Origin: a virus
Length of the DNA: 28,101 bases
Reading direction: 5' to 3' (one strand)
Virus record (IMG/VR): IMGVR_UViG_3300040856_001514
Location: 1 to 28,101 of that record
Below are positions 14,263 to 22,498 of the stretch, piece after piece. The number at the start of each line of letters is the position of its first letter. Within the stretch, counting starts at the first letter, position 1. Position numbers and translations under genes: made by a program. Below the pieces are notes generated by a model. That model did no database searches, was not told the origin of the DNA, and saw nothing but the letters and a program-made list of their open reading frames with translations.

Positions 14263-15009
14263 TTATCCAATAACCCAAGTTAGTGGATCTTCGCCTGTGC
14301 CGTATGTTTCAATTTCTCTGTCAAGACGTTCCATGGCAGATTGAGCTTCTGCTTTTAAATCAGCACCATTAAGAGAAACACCACCAGCCGCACCAGGTAA
14401 AGTACCATATTTAGATCTGGCTTCACCCAACATCATTTTACACTGTGCAAGTGCATAATCTCTTATCCATGGTTTACTGTATCTTTGATCAATTAAAGTT
14501 TCAGCAGGTTTTTCCATGTAAACTTGTAACAGCACATTTTCTTTGGATCTGGGTCTTCTCATTAGTATTAATTTTTGTTTTTCTGTTACATATTTGAAGT
14601 TTAAATAACCACCAAATAGTCTTCTAACAGTTTCTTGGTATTGTGCAAATGCATCCCATGTTAGCAATCCACCTATTCTACCACCCTGCAAAAAGTAAAG
14701 ATTAGTGTAAGCAAGTTCAAAAGGATCTAAATCAACAGAACTTGATGATCCTGCAACTGATCTTCTGAAGATTTCACGAACCTCAATTACTTCTCTTGCT
14801 AGTGTATATTCTTGAATATCTTGCTGTAGTTCTAAATGAATATACGCTTCTTCTGTAGAATTTGACGATCTTTGTCTGTATCTATCAACTGCTAGATCAA
14901 TTGCTTGTTCGTAGTGTTTTGGATCAAGTTCCACATCAACCATACCATCACCTAAGATGTTACGAATGTCTGTAATAAGTTCCTGTCTGTTAGTTTTCTT
15001 AGTAGCCAT
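14263..15009 (-). CDS. gp13: Neck protein, gp13-like
   Basis: 248 residues (T4 gp13 has 309). The N-terminus RQELITDIRNILGDGMVDVELDPKHYEQAIDLAVDRYRQR is a helical opening typical of phage connector or neck proteins. The C-terminal block (ALAQCKMMLGEARSKYGTLPG, SLNGADLKAEAQSAMERLD, DPLTWVIG) matches what I know of gp13 in marine T4-like phages. Gp13 forms a ring below the portal that closes the head and receives the tail with gp14. It diverges from gp14 across a 56-base gap with a late box on each strand. No clear Shine-Dalgarno is seen before the ATG, where the leader is only 8 bases from a TATAAATA box. Confidence 0.8.
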   Translation of the reverse strand: MATKKTNRQELITDIRNILGDGMVDVELDPKHYEQAIDLAVDRYRQRSSNSTEEAYIHLELQQDIQEYTLAREVIEVREIFRRSVAGSSSSVDLDPFELAYTNLYFLQGGRIGGLLTWDAFAQYQETVRRLFGGYLNFKYVTEKQKLILMRRPRSKENVLLQVYMEKPAETLIDQRYSKPWIRDYALAQCKMMLGEARSKYGTLPGAAGGVSLNGADLKAEAQSAMERLDREIETYGTGEDPLTWVIG

Positions 15010-15017
15010 GTTAATAG

Positions 15018-15025
15018 TATTTATA
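15018..15025 (-). promoter_or_regulatory. Late promoter TATAAATA for gp13
   Basis: Exact minus-strand TATAAATACTATT, the T4 late promoter core with its usual downstream bases. It ends 8 bases before the gp13 ATG and would give a very short leader. It is paired with an opposite-facing box at 15041. Confidence 0.65.
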
Positions 15026-15040
15026 AAAAGATTTTAATAC

Positions 15041-15049
15041 AATAAATAC
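15041..15049 (+). promoter_or_regulatory. Late promoter AATAAATAC for gp14
   Basis: Plus-strand CAATAAATACTATGTAAGG places the late box 16 bases before the gp14 ATG, with the AAGGA ribosome site just downstream. It faces away from the gp13 box, so neck genes are expressed divergently from one 56-base region. Confidence 0.6.
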
Positions 15050-15065
15050 TATGTAAGGAATAACT

Positions 15066-16313
15066 ATGCCAAGAATTAGCTTATGGAAACCAGATAAAGG
15101 AAACGACTACAAATTTGTTGATCGTGTAGTAAAAGAACACCTATATGCAGGTGGTACGGGCGTATTTGTACACAAATACTTAGGTCCCCATGTTAATACA
15201 AACAGTATATCACATGATCAGCCAAAGAATAGCAGTTTGGGTCCAGCAAACATACAAGATCTATTATTTTTAGAAAATAGAGATAGAAAATACGATCCAG
15301 ATGTATATGATTTAAGAGGTAATTATTCTTTAAATGATCAAGATTTTGATTTGACACAATTTGGCTTGTTTCAAACCAGCGATACAATTTACATTACATT
15401 TCATTTAAACAGCATGGTTGAACAACTTGGTAGAAAAATCATGCCAGGTGATGTATTTGAATTGCCGCATTTGAGAGATGATTTAAGACTTGAAGCGGCC
15501 ATGATTACCTTAACAAGTAAACCAACTAAAAAGTTTAGAAAAGGCGAAACTGTTACAGGTGAAACATCAGGTACTGTTGGCACTGTTATTGATTACAATC
15601 ACAATGCTAAAACTATTAGATTGTCCACTGATGGATTGTTTGATGCTAATGAAACTCTCACAGGTGAAACCAGTTCAGCAACACAAACTGTTTCATCTTT
15701 TACTCCATCAGAAAATTTAGCCATTAATAAATTTTATGTGGTTGAAGACACTGCAAGAGGTCAAGAAGGTTATGATCCAGGTTGGTGGCCACACATTTGG
15801 AGATGCAAAGCAGTGGCTATGCAAGACACACAAGAATTTAGAGATATTCTTGGCAGTGGTGAAGATGCCGGAGATTTAAAAAATATTATTTCAACATATC
15901 AGTCAGATATTAATATCAATGATGCAGTTATCAATGAAGCTGAAAGAAATGTTCCAACAAAAGGAAATCAAGTTGGTCATTTATATGTTGAAGGAGAAGC
16001 ATTACATAAAGTTGATCCAAAGAGTCAAGACGGAACTGCTGGAAAAGGTATTACAATATCGCACACTGGAAACAGTTTTCCAAGTTCAATACAAGAAGGA
16101 CAATATGTGTTACGTACTGATTACTCTCCAAGCAGATTATTTAGAAAACAAGGTAACAGATTTATCAAAATCTCAGACAATTACAGAGGTAATTATGTGA
16201 GTTCAAACAAAGGTCTTGACAGTTTTATCAACAACAAATCTTCATCAACAGTGACAGGTGATGGCAGTGAAAAACAAAATTTAAGTAAGGTGATACCACC
16301 AAAGGCAGATTAA
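15066..16313 (+). CDS. gp14: Neck protein, gp14-like, with inserted repeat module
   Basis: 415 residues (T4 gp14 has 256). The neck-protein core is recognisable as LLFLENRDRKYDP, DLTQFGLFQTSDTIYITFHL (95-114), GRKIMPGDVFELPHLRDD (122-139), KFYVVEDTA (222-230), then WRCKAVAMQDTQEFRDI. These correspond to T4 gp14 FGIHIPDELTITI, RPQEGDLIYFP and YKLSCELFQYSDE. Between the strands, 156-212 holds two copies of a short motif (KGETVTGETSGTVGTV at 159-174 and ANETLTGETSSATQTV at 194-209), a small beta module seen in marine phage virion proteins. The last 150 residues are a polar extension. Gp14 forms the neck ring that joins head and tail. It is followed by gp15 after one base. Confidence 0.78.
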   Translation: MPRISLWKPDKGNDYKFVDRVVKEHLYAGGTGVFVHKYLGPHVNTNSISHDQPKNSSLGPANIQDLLFLENRDRKYDPDVYDLRGNYSLNDQDFDLTQFGLFQTSDTIYITFHLNSMVEQLGRKIMPGDVFELPHLRDDLRLEAAMITLTSKPTKKFRKGETVTGETSGTVGTVIDYNHNAKTIRLSTDGLFDANETLTGETSSATQTVSSFTPSENLAINKFYVVEDTARGQEGYDPGWWPHIWRCKAVAMQDTQEFRDILGSGEDAGDLKNIISTYQSDININDAVINEAERNVPTKGNQVGHLYVEGEALHKVDPKSQDGTAGKGITISHTGNSFPSSIQEGQYVLRTDYSPSRLFRKQGNRFIKISDNYRGNYVSSNKGLDSFINNKSSSTVTGDGSEKQNLSKVIPPKAD

Positions 16314-16314
16314 T

Positions 16315-17679
16315 ATGGATTACTGGTACGATCAACAAATAAGAAGATACATTTTACAATTCATAAGAATTTTTGATAATTTTTCTATTCGTGTAGGAAA
16401 AAAAGATAATTCTGACAGTGAATCATATATCAGAGTTCCTGTAAGATATGCTGATATGAGTAGAATGGTTGCACATTTACAAAGACATAATTCTGAAAAT
16501 GTTATGAGTTCTGCACCTTTTATGTCTGTGTATGTTGCTAACTTGCAACTTGCAAGAGATAGATTACAAGAACCTAGACTTGTTGACAAAGTACAGGTAC
16601 AAGAAAGAAAATATGATGAAGTAAACGACTCTTATTTGCATGAGATTGGTAACACATACACTGTAGAAAGATTTATGCCGGTTCCATACAATTTAAACAT
16701 GGCAGTTGATGTTTGGTGTTCAAACACTGACCAAAAATTACAACTTTTAGAACAAGTGCTAACACTGTTCAACCCAGCAGTAGAACTACAGGCAAATGAC
16801 AATCCTTTAGATTGGACCAACATCACTAATGTTGAATTAATTGATATCAACTGGAGTTCACGTGCTGTGCCACAAGGAGTTGACACACAACTAGACGTGT
16901 CAACATTGACTTTTAGTTTACCAATCTGGATTAATCCTCCTGCAAAAGTTAAAAAGCAATCAATTATCAAACAAATAGTTGCTAGAGTAAACAACACAGA
17001 ATCAATCGATGATTTAGATTATGATCCAAGATTTATTGACTTTTTTGAACAGTTTCCAGGTCAAATATCAACACAGATTATTACACCAGAAAATGCACAG
17101 ATATCAATTGCTGGCAATGAAGTATCATTGCTTGGTGCATACGGAGCCAATGAAGATGAAAGTTGGAAAGAATTTTTAGATATTTACGGAGAACTGCAAG
17201 ACGGCATTTCAAGATTAATTATTAATCATTCAGACAAGTTAGATTCAACAACAGATTTAATTTACGGTACTATTGCATACCACCCAACAGATAAAAACAA
17301 ATTATTGTTTACACTGGACTCAAGCACACTGCCTTCTAATACTCAAAGTGCAGTTGATAAAATTATTGATCCAGAAACAACGTATCCAGGCAACGGATTA
17401 CCTTTATCAATGAACGGACAAAGATATCTTGTTATTAATCCTATTGCCACTAACAATAATAGTTTTAAAGGTTTTAGTTGTGGAGAAAATGACATCATTG
17501 CTTATAATAATGGAGCATGGTCAATTGTGTTTGATGCATCAGAAAATACTCGTGCTGAATATGTAACAAACACAAACACAGGTATACAATACAAATGGAC
17601 AGGATCGCAATGGATAGATAGCCATAGAGGACAATATAACAACGGTTATTGGAAATTAGAACTTGCACCTACGCCATAA
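16315..17679 (+). CDS. gp15: Tail completion / sheath stabiliser, gp15-like, with C-terminal extension
   Basis: 454 residues; T4 gp15 has 272. The core (1 to about 215) matches gp15: YWYDQQIRRYILQFIRIFDN, SYIRVPVRYADMSRMVAHLQ (38-57), RFMPVPYNLNMAVDVWCSNT (119-138), QLLEQVLTLFNPAVELQAN (143-161), and FSLPIWINPPAKVKK (200-214). Gp15 caps the tail tube and sheath and is the contact point for the neck. Residues 227-454 are extra, with repeats of tryptophan-containing Gly/Asn-rich segments (NGAWSIVFD, TGSQWIDSH, NGYWKLEL) like those in the sheath insertion and fibre proteins, so they probably add a surface-exposed domain. The gene is translationally close to gp14. Identification is strong for the core. 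Confidence 0.88.
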   Translation: MDYWYDQQIRRYILQFIRIFDNFSIRVGKKDNSDSESYIRVPVRYADMSRMVAHLQRHNSENVMSSAPFMSVYVANLQLARDRLQEPRLVDKVQVQERKYDEVNDSYLHEIGNTYTVERFMPVPYNLNMAVDVWCSNTDQKLQLLEQVLTLFNPAVELQANDNPLDWTNITNVELIDINWSSRAVPQGVDTQLDVSTLTFSLPIWINPPAKVKKQSIIKQIVARVNNTESIDDLDYDPRFIDFFEQFPGQISTQIITPENAQISIAGNEVSLLGAYGANEDESWKEFLDIYGELQDGISRLIINHSDKLDSTTDLIYGTIAYHPTDKNKLLFTLDSSTLPSNTQSAVDKIIDPETTYPGNGLPLSMNGQRYLVINPIATNNNSFKGFSCGENDIIAYNNGAWSIVFDASENTRAEYVTNTNTGIQYKWTGSQWIDSHRGQYNNGYWKLELAPTP

Positions 17680-17708
17680 AAAGTGTACAATAAAAAAAAG
17701 GAAAAAAA

Positions 17709-18125
17709 ATGTACGAGGCAGTTGGTACAACATTTATTGCACAAGATACAAAAAAGATTTTATTAAATCTTAGAAGCGAAGAAGTGTCATATCCAAACAC
17801 TTGGAGTTTTTGGGGTGGTAAAATTGAAAAGGGAGAACTTCCACTAGATGCTTTGAGAAGAGAACTCAAAGAAGAAATGGGTTTTGTGCCACCAATGGAA
17901 AAAATTAATCCGCTAGATACATTTCAATCAAATGACAACGGTTTTAAATATTACACTTACGTTATTGTTACACCAAAAGAATTTATACCATCTCTTAATA
18001 ATGAAAGCAACGGATATGCTTGGGTCAAAGTTGGTCAATATCCAAGACCTTTACACAACGGTGCTAAAACTACATTAAACAACGAAAAAAATATAAAAAA
18101 GATAAAAAAAATTCTTAACCAATAA
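17709..18125 (+). CDS. Nudix hydrolase
   Basis: 138 residues with a complete Nudix box at 37-59: GKIEKGE, then LPLDALR, then RELKEEMGF, fitting Gx5Ex7REUxEExGU with all catalytic Glu and Arg residues intact. It should hydrolyse a nucleoside diphosphate linked to another group. Candidates include mutagenic or surplus dNTPs, ADP-ribose, NAD-type or capped RNA substrates (T4 has the Nudix protein NudE.1). AAGGAAA precedes the ATG. It lies directly downstream of gp14-gp15, an odd place for a metabolic enzyme, so it probably shares the late transcript. The exact substrate cannot be read from the sequence. Confidence 0.93.
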   Translation: MYEAVGTTFIAQDTKKILLNLRSEEVSYPNTWSFWGGKIEKGELPLDALRRELKEEMGFVPPMEKINPLDTFQSNDNGFKYYTYVIVTPKEFIPSLNNESNGYAWVKVGQYPRPLHNGAKTTLNNEKNIKKIKKILNQ

Positions 18126-18131
18126 CTATTT

Positions 18132-18138
18132 GTAAATA
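18132..18138 (+). promoter_or_regulatory. Late promoter-like box before the 18144 gene
   Basis: Plus-strand GTAAATAGTAGTATG, with the same TAAATA-N-TAGTA shape as the box before gp19. It lies only 5 bases before the ATG, so a transcript from it would be nearly leaderless. Weak evidence. Confidence 0.3.
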
Positions 18139-18143
18139 GTAGT

Positions 18144-18809
18144 ATGGGAAAAGTTTATAAAATAGAACAAATCAAATTGTTTGAATCTTTTAAAAAGTTT
18201 CAAAAAGATGGTACATTTGATAAACATATCATTCAGTATATGGATCAACATAGTATTACTAAACAAAGATTTTATGAATATTTTTCAAATTTACCAAGAA
18301 ACGAAGTTAAAAAATATTACAAAATACTAGTTTCTGCTTTTCAATATTATATCAAAGATTCAAGTGAAATAGATTTGCAGTTACGATATGATTTAGAAGA
18401 TGTTTATTACACTATTACTAACAACTTAAAAACTAGTAATGAAAAATACAAACTTCCTGTAATACTGAAAAAATATCACAAAAATATCAATCCAGTAAGA
18501 TCAATTTATTTTGAAATACAAGAAATTGATATTAATTTCAATAAAAAGAATGAAGATCATATGGCGGTTATTAAGTTAATAAAAGACAAAAAATTTATCG
18601 ATAATCTAGTACAAGATATAAAACAAGACATTAAATCTTTGCAAAGTTTAGAAAAAAGATTTTATGAAATGAAAAAGTTGTATAAATTTTTTACATTTCC
18701 AATGACATTTTATCATACACAAGAAATGATAAAAGACATGAAAAAATGGAATGGTATTTTTTTAAGATTTTACGCCAAATACAATGATAAAAATTACAAA
18801 TATGATTAG
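18144..18809 (+). CDS. Unknown lysine-rich protein, 221 aa
   Basis: 221 residues, highly helical, very rich in Lys, Tyr and Phe, with few Gly or Pro. There is no signal peptide, metal motif or nucleotide-binding motif. A weak helix-turn-helix-like segment (HSITKQRFYEYFSNL, about 35-49) is followed by long helices, including VQDIKQDIKSLQSLEKRFYEM. It is the last plus-strand gene of the gp14 block and converges on the fibre gene, their stop codons overlapping in TTAG. The composition is more A-rich than its neighbours, as often seen for accessory genes. Not recognised; a DNA-binding or host-directed protein is only a guess. Confidence 0.72.
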   Translation: MGKVYKIEQIKLFESFKKFQKDGTFDKHIIQYMDQHSITKQRFYEYFSNLPRNEVKKYYKILVSAFQYYIKDSSEIDLQLRYDLEDVYYTITNNLKTSNEKYKLPVILKKYHKNINPVRSIYFEIQEIDINFNKKNEDHMAVIKLIKDKKFIDNLVQDIKQDIKSLQSLEKRFYEMKKLYKFFTFPMTFYHTQEMIKDMKKWNGIFLRFYAKYNDKNYKYD

Positions 18810-21208
18810 ATTACACAGTAAATTAATCTAGTTAAATTTTCTGTGTCATCATTTTCAATGCATTTACCAATCACATAAACACAGTTTGTAACACCGTCAT
18901 GTGCTTCACCAACACCTGGTTCGTTACTAGATACAATCAAGTCACCTTTTTTAACAGGACCTTTAATCATCACTGGTACTTTACCTCTTAATGCTACAGC
19001 AACAGTTAGACCTTCTTCACCTGAATTCATCAAGTATGCTGGTTCTTCAGAAACTACTCCAGCAATCTTATGATCCATTGCTTGAATTGATTGTGTTACT
19101 TCTGCATCACCACCAAAGACCATAACTGTACCACGTGGATATTCTGCATCACTGGTATATAACTCTGCCAAGTCAGCATATTGAGCCGACGTTGCTGTGA
19201 CATGAGCTGTAGCGGCTTCTACATCTGCTAGTGTTATGTTTGTGACCACTGTTGTAGTACTTGTGACACTTGAAGATGTTAAAAATTTAAATCTGTCTGT
19301 TGACTCTTGCCATATCATACCAGCATGATCTTCTGTTGAACCTCTTTCAATTAAAAGACCAGAGTCAAATGCATTAGTTGAGCCTGTGTCAGCATTTCTA
19401 TTCAAATAAATCATTGGATCATCAACTTCTAATTGTGTTACATCAATTGTAGTTGTTGAACCATTAACTGTTAAGTTTCCTTGTACTGTTAAATTTCCTG
19501 AAAATTCTGCATTACCTGTGGTATTGATATTACCTGTGCCTGTGATATTTTGTGAATTAAGATCTAAATCTCCGCCTAATTGTGGAGTAGTGTCCTCTAC
19601 AATACTTAAAATTCCTGTATCTGTGTCAACATCTACACCTGCTTCCCAACGAGATGTGCTTGTGTTGTATTTCAATACATCTCCGTTTGATGGAGTACCT
19701 ATGCTTACATCTGTGAGTTCACTTAATTCATTTGCTGTGGCCACCTGTGAGTCAACGTATGCTTTGATTGATTCTGCTGTTGCCAATTTAGTAGCATTAG
19801 CAGTAGCAAAAGTATCGTCATCTATTACATCGTTAATTGTGGTTGTTGGAAATTGAATATTTTGTGAATTAACATCTAGTGTTCCACCAAGAGATGGTGT
19901 TGTGTCTTCCACAATATTCAGTGTTGCAATTCTAACTTCTGTGGCTGTGATATAACCTTTTGATGCTGTTGTATCAGAGTGTTGTGGATTAGGTGTCAAT
20001 GTACCATTGGCTGTGGAAGCATCATAATAAACTGAATATGTTGCTGAACCACCCGGTATGTCATACACGTTAAAATTACTTTGATAAATTGTTGGTGTGT
20101 TAGCAGATTCATAAACTGTGTCTTCTGCTAATAGTGTTTCACCAGGACCTCCTTTGTTTCTATATAATCTAATATAGAAAGCAGTTGTACCTGTGCTTGA
20201 CTGTACTTGATATTTTACATGTGCTGTGACTAAAATATTATTAGAGTTACTTGATGGATTTAGTGCAACTGATAATCCTGAAGCCGCTTCTGCCTCTAGT
20301 GTGGCTCCTGAAATTGCTGTTGTGCTGTTGTCATCATCAACACTGCTATTAACTACATTCTGTGCTTGAGCTTGATTGATCCATGCAGTGCCGCTCCAAG
20401 TTAGAACTTCTCCTGAGTTTACACTGGCAATAGTTACATTGTTTAAATCAGTTAAGTTGGCCGCATTAATTCTTGCATCTGCTCTTGAGTTTGTGTAATA
20501 AAGATTTGACGCACCTTCTATCACATTGTCTGTTGTTTTAGTTGCTAATCTATTGTCCCATCTTGTGTCAGTATAATATAAATTTGTTGTGCCTTCACCT
20601 AAATTATCTGTGTCATGATTTGCAATACTTGACACTTGTCCTGTTAACATAGCTGGACTTGAACCAACATTTAAAATTACATCTGTATTGGCCGCTAACA
20701 CATTTCCAGTGTGTAAACCTGTTGTATCGCCTGTTAATGTACCCGAATGAGCACCAAGTGATACTGTGCCTGTTGCTGTTAAATCTGTAAATGAACCTGT
20801 TGATGGTGTAGTAGAACCAATTGCTGTTGAATCTATATAACCACCAGTTATGTTTGCACCTGGTGATGCTAAATTAGAAGTTACATTGATACTTGCAACT
20901 GTTCCTATTGAAAAATTATTAAAAGTAGCATTTTGAAAGTCAACTGTCATTGATCCTTCGCCTACAAATGCCCAATTACCGTTACCTGCAGAAGATGTAT
21001 ATAACAAACTTGCTACTGCAACGTTGCCGGCTGAAACTTCTAAACCTGATCCTGCACCTGGTACAGTTCCTGCTTGATCATTAACAGTAATAATTGGATC
21101 AGTGGTTGTTAAATCTGTTGTGCTAACAGCGAGTAAATCATTCACAAAATTCACGTTTGAATCAAACGAAATTGTTCCTGATGAACGTCTAACTACTTTT
21201 GCTGGCAT
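18806..21208 (-). CDS. Tail fibre-like protein with repeated modules
   Basis: 800 residues, almost free of cysteine, rich in Thr, Ser, Asn and Gly. Repeated units include EGTTNLYYTDTRWDNRL (205-221) and EGASNLYYTNSRADARI (231-247), two copies of IVEDTTPxLGGxLDxNSQNI, and a beta-helical stretch with SGNLTVQGNLTVNGS. The C-terminal 130 residues (ADLAELYTSDAEYPRGTVMV, HKIAGVVSEEPAYLMNSG, VALRGKVPVMIKGPVKKGD) form a compact domain that ends many marine phage fibre proteins. The likely role is a trimeric fibre or head/neck-attached appendage in host recognition. It follows gp23 behind a strong terminator and has its own late box and AAAGGAGC ribosome site. T4 gp34-37 homology is not visible, so exact location on the virion is unknown. 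Confidence 0.85.
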   Translation of the reverse strand: MPAKVVRRSSGTISFDSNVNFVNDLLAVSTTDLTTTDPIITVNDQAGTVPGAGSGLEVSAGNVAVASLLYTSSAGNGNWAFVGEGSMTVDFQNATFNNFSIGTVASINVTSNLASPGANITGGYIDSTAIGSTTPSTGSFTDLTATGTVSLGAHSGTLTGDTTGLHTGNVLAANTDVILNVGSSPAMLTGQVSSIANHDTDNLGEGTTNLYYTDTRWDNRLATKTTDNVIEGASNLYYTNSRADARINAANLTDLNNVTIASVNSGEVLTWSGTAWINQAQAQNVVNSSVDDDNSTTAISGATLEAEAASGLSVALNPSSNSNNILVTAHVKYQVQSSTGTTAFYIRLYRNKGGPGETLLAEDTVYESANTPTIYQSNFNVYDIPGGSATYSVYYDASTANGTLTPNPQHSDTTASKGYITATEVRIATLNIVEDTTPSLGGTLDVNSQNIQFPTTTINDVIDDDTFATANATKLATAESIKAYVDSQVATANELSELTDVSIGTPSNGDVLKYNTSTSRWEAGVDVDTDTGILSIVEDTTPQLGGDLDLNSQNITGTGNINTTGNAEFSGNLTVQGNLTVNGSTTTIDVTQLEVDDPMIYLNRNADTGSTNAFDSGLLIERGSTEDHAGMIWQESTDRFKFLTSSSVTSTTTVVTNITLADVEAATAHVTATSAQYADLAELYTSDAEYPRGTVMVFGGDAEVTQSIQAMDHKIAGVVSEEPAYLMNSGEEGLTVAVALRGKVPVMIKGPVKKGDLIVSSNEPGVGEAHDGVTNCVYVIGKCIENDDTENLTRLIYCVI

Positions 21209-21227
21209 TTCCTATGCTCCTTTACTA

Positions 21228-21238
21228 TATTTATTTAT
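21228..21238 (-). promoter_or_regulatory. Late promoter box(es) for the fibre gene
   Basis: Minus-strand CAATAAATAAATATAG contains two overlapping ATAAATA elements about 20-30 bases before the fibre ATG, between it and the gp23 terminator. The well-placed ribosome site AAAGGAGC lies between box and start. Confidence 0.6.
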
Positions 21239-21272
21239 TGTCAATGATTTGATTAAAATGTGCTTAAAAGAA

Positions 21273-21300
21273 AAAGCCCCCCAGTTTCCTGGGAGGCTTT
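21273..21300 (-). terminator. Strong intrinsic terminator after gp23
   Basis: In minus-strand RNA a 12-bp GC-rich stem (AAAGCCUCCCAG with CUGGGGGGCUUU, one U-G pair) closed by a GAAA tetraloop is followed by UUCUUUU. It begins 24 bases after the gp23 stop. It is the clearest intrinsic terminator of the window and would also protect the abundant capsid mRNA from 3' decay. Confidence 0.9.
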
Positions 21301-21323
21301 AATATGTTTAACTTGTTTGTGGA

Positions 21324-22496
21324 TTACACAAATGACAAGTTTGATACACCAATTTTTGAGATGTAGTCTTGTGCATTACCAAGTGATGATGCAGTGTTGT
21401 TTAACTCTACATAACCGTATCTTGTCATGAACGATACTACTGGCTCAAATGTACCTGGATCAATTACAACGCCAGAAGACATTAGAGGAATGTATGGGCA
21501 ATAGAAAGCCGCCGCATCCACTTCGCCTGGACCTTTGTAACCAACTAGTACGTTAGCACTATCAGAAGCATATGAATTAACGTATACTCTCATAGAACCG
21601 TTTAATGTACCAACAAATTTAGTGTTAGTTGGTGCATCAAATGTACCTTCAGTTGTTCTTGCAAACGCTGAAGTTGTCGCTGATTGAAGAATTGTAAGTG
21701 CTGTTGGAGACATTACTGCCCAGTTACCTGCACCTCTTCTTGTTCTTTGTGCAATCAAGTTTGCTTCTCTGTTGATCAGGATGGCTAAAACTGCATGTTT
21801 GTCACCGATATATGTGTGTGTACCAGTTACAGTGCTCATGTCAAAGTTTGTTGCCGCCGATGTTGCTAGAGAATTTAGTGAACCTAAAATTTCTTGATCG
21901 ATTTCAGCTGTTATTTCTTGTGCTAGAGCCGCCATAATTTCAGCTTCTACATCAAGACCGTGCATTGCGTTAGCATCTTGAGCCGACTCAAAAGTCCATC
22001 TTGCTGATAGCTTTCTTGTCTTAGCTTCTACAGTTTGTTTTAACACTTGAATTGACATTCTGTTACCAGCCGCACCTTCTAGTGTTGATGTTGAAGCCGC
22101 TTTGTCGTCAACTGCACCTGAATAACCTTCAGCAATTTTGAACGGAGAAAGTGCTTCTTCGCCTGCTGTAGTATCAGTACCTGATGTTGAATTGAATGAG
22201 TCAGCGTATCTAACTCTTAATGTGTGGATTTGTCCAACTGGACCTGTCATTGGTTGTACACCAACGATTTCGTTTGCGATCACAGTGGGCATAACCCTTC
22301 TGATTACTGGAAGGATAACCTTGTTTAAAGCCGCAACATTACCAGCGCCTGTGGCACCGGCTGTAGCCGCTTCAGCCAAATAAGTTTGAGTGTTCTCTAG
22401 GATTGCACCCATAGTCTCTTTTCTTTGACCTTCAAGTCCTTCTAGCAGAGCAGATTTTGTATTTTCCCAATTTTCAGTAATTGTTTTGTCTGTCAT
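21324..22496 (-). CDS. gp23: Major capsid protein, gp23-like
   Basis: 390 residues, shorter than T4 gp23 (521). The N-terminal helix ends in YLAEAATAGATGAGN, and LAE|A (40-43) is the expected prohead protease site, leaving a mature protein of about 348 residues. The start of the HK97-type core is typical of T4-like capsids: VILPVIRRVMPTVIANEIVG and VQPMTGPVGQIHTLRVRYAD. Later marker segments are RKLSARWTFESAQDANAMHG and the C-terminal FEPVVSFMTRYGYVELN. It makes the hexamers of the head. AGGAG precedes the ATG, the gp22 stop is only 2 bases upstream, and a strong terminator follows. The short length suggests the T4 insertion domain is reduced or absent. Confidence 0.96.
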   Translation of the reverse strand: MTDKTITENWENTKSALLEGLEGQRKETMGAILENTQTYLAEAATAGATGAGNVAALNKVILPVIRRVMPTVIANEIVGVQPMTGPVGQIHTLRVRYADSFNSTSGTDTTAGEEALSPFKIAEGYSGAVDDKAASTSTLEGAAGNRMSIQVLKQTVEAKTRKLSARWTFESAQDANAMHGLDVEAEIMAALAQEITAEIDQEILGSLNSLATSAATNFDMSTVTGTHTYIGDKHAVLAILINREANLIAQRTRRGAGNWAVMSPTALTILQSATTSAFARTTEGTFDAPTNTKFVGTLNGSMRVYVNSYASDSANVLVGYKGPGEVDAAAFYCPYIPLMSSGVVIDPGTFEPVVSFMTRYGYVELNNTASSLGNAQDYISKIGVSNLSFV

Positions 22497-22498
22497 GT

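Noticed and set aside
16332-16997. Two minus-strand open frames within gp15
   Set aside because: They run antisense through the conserved gp15 core with no coding signature.
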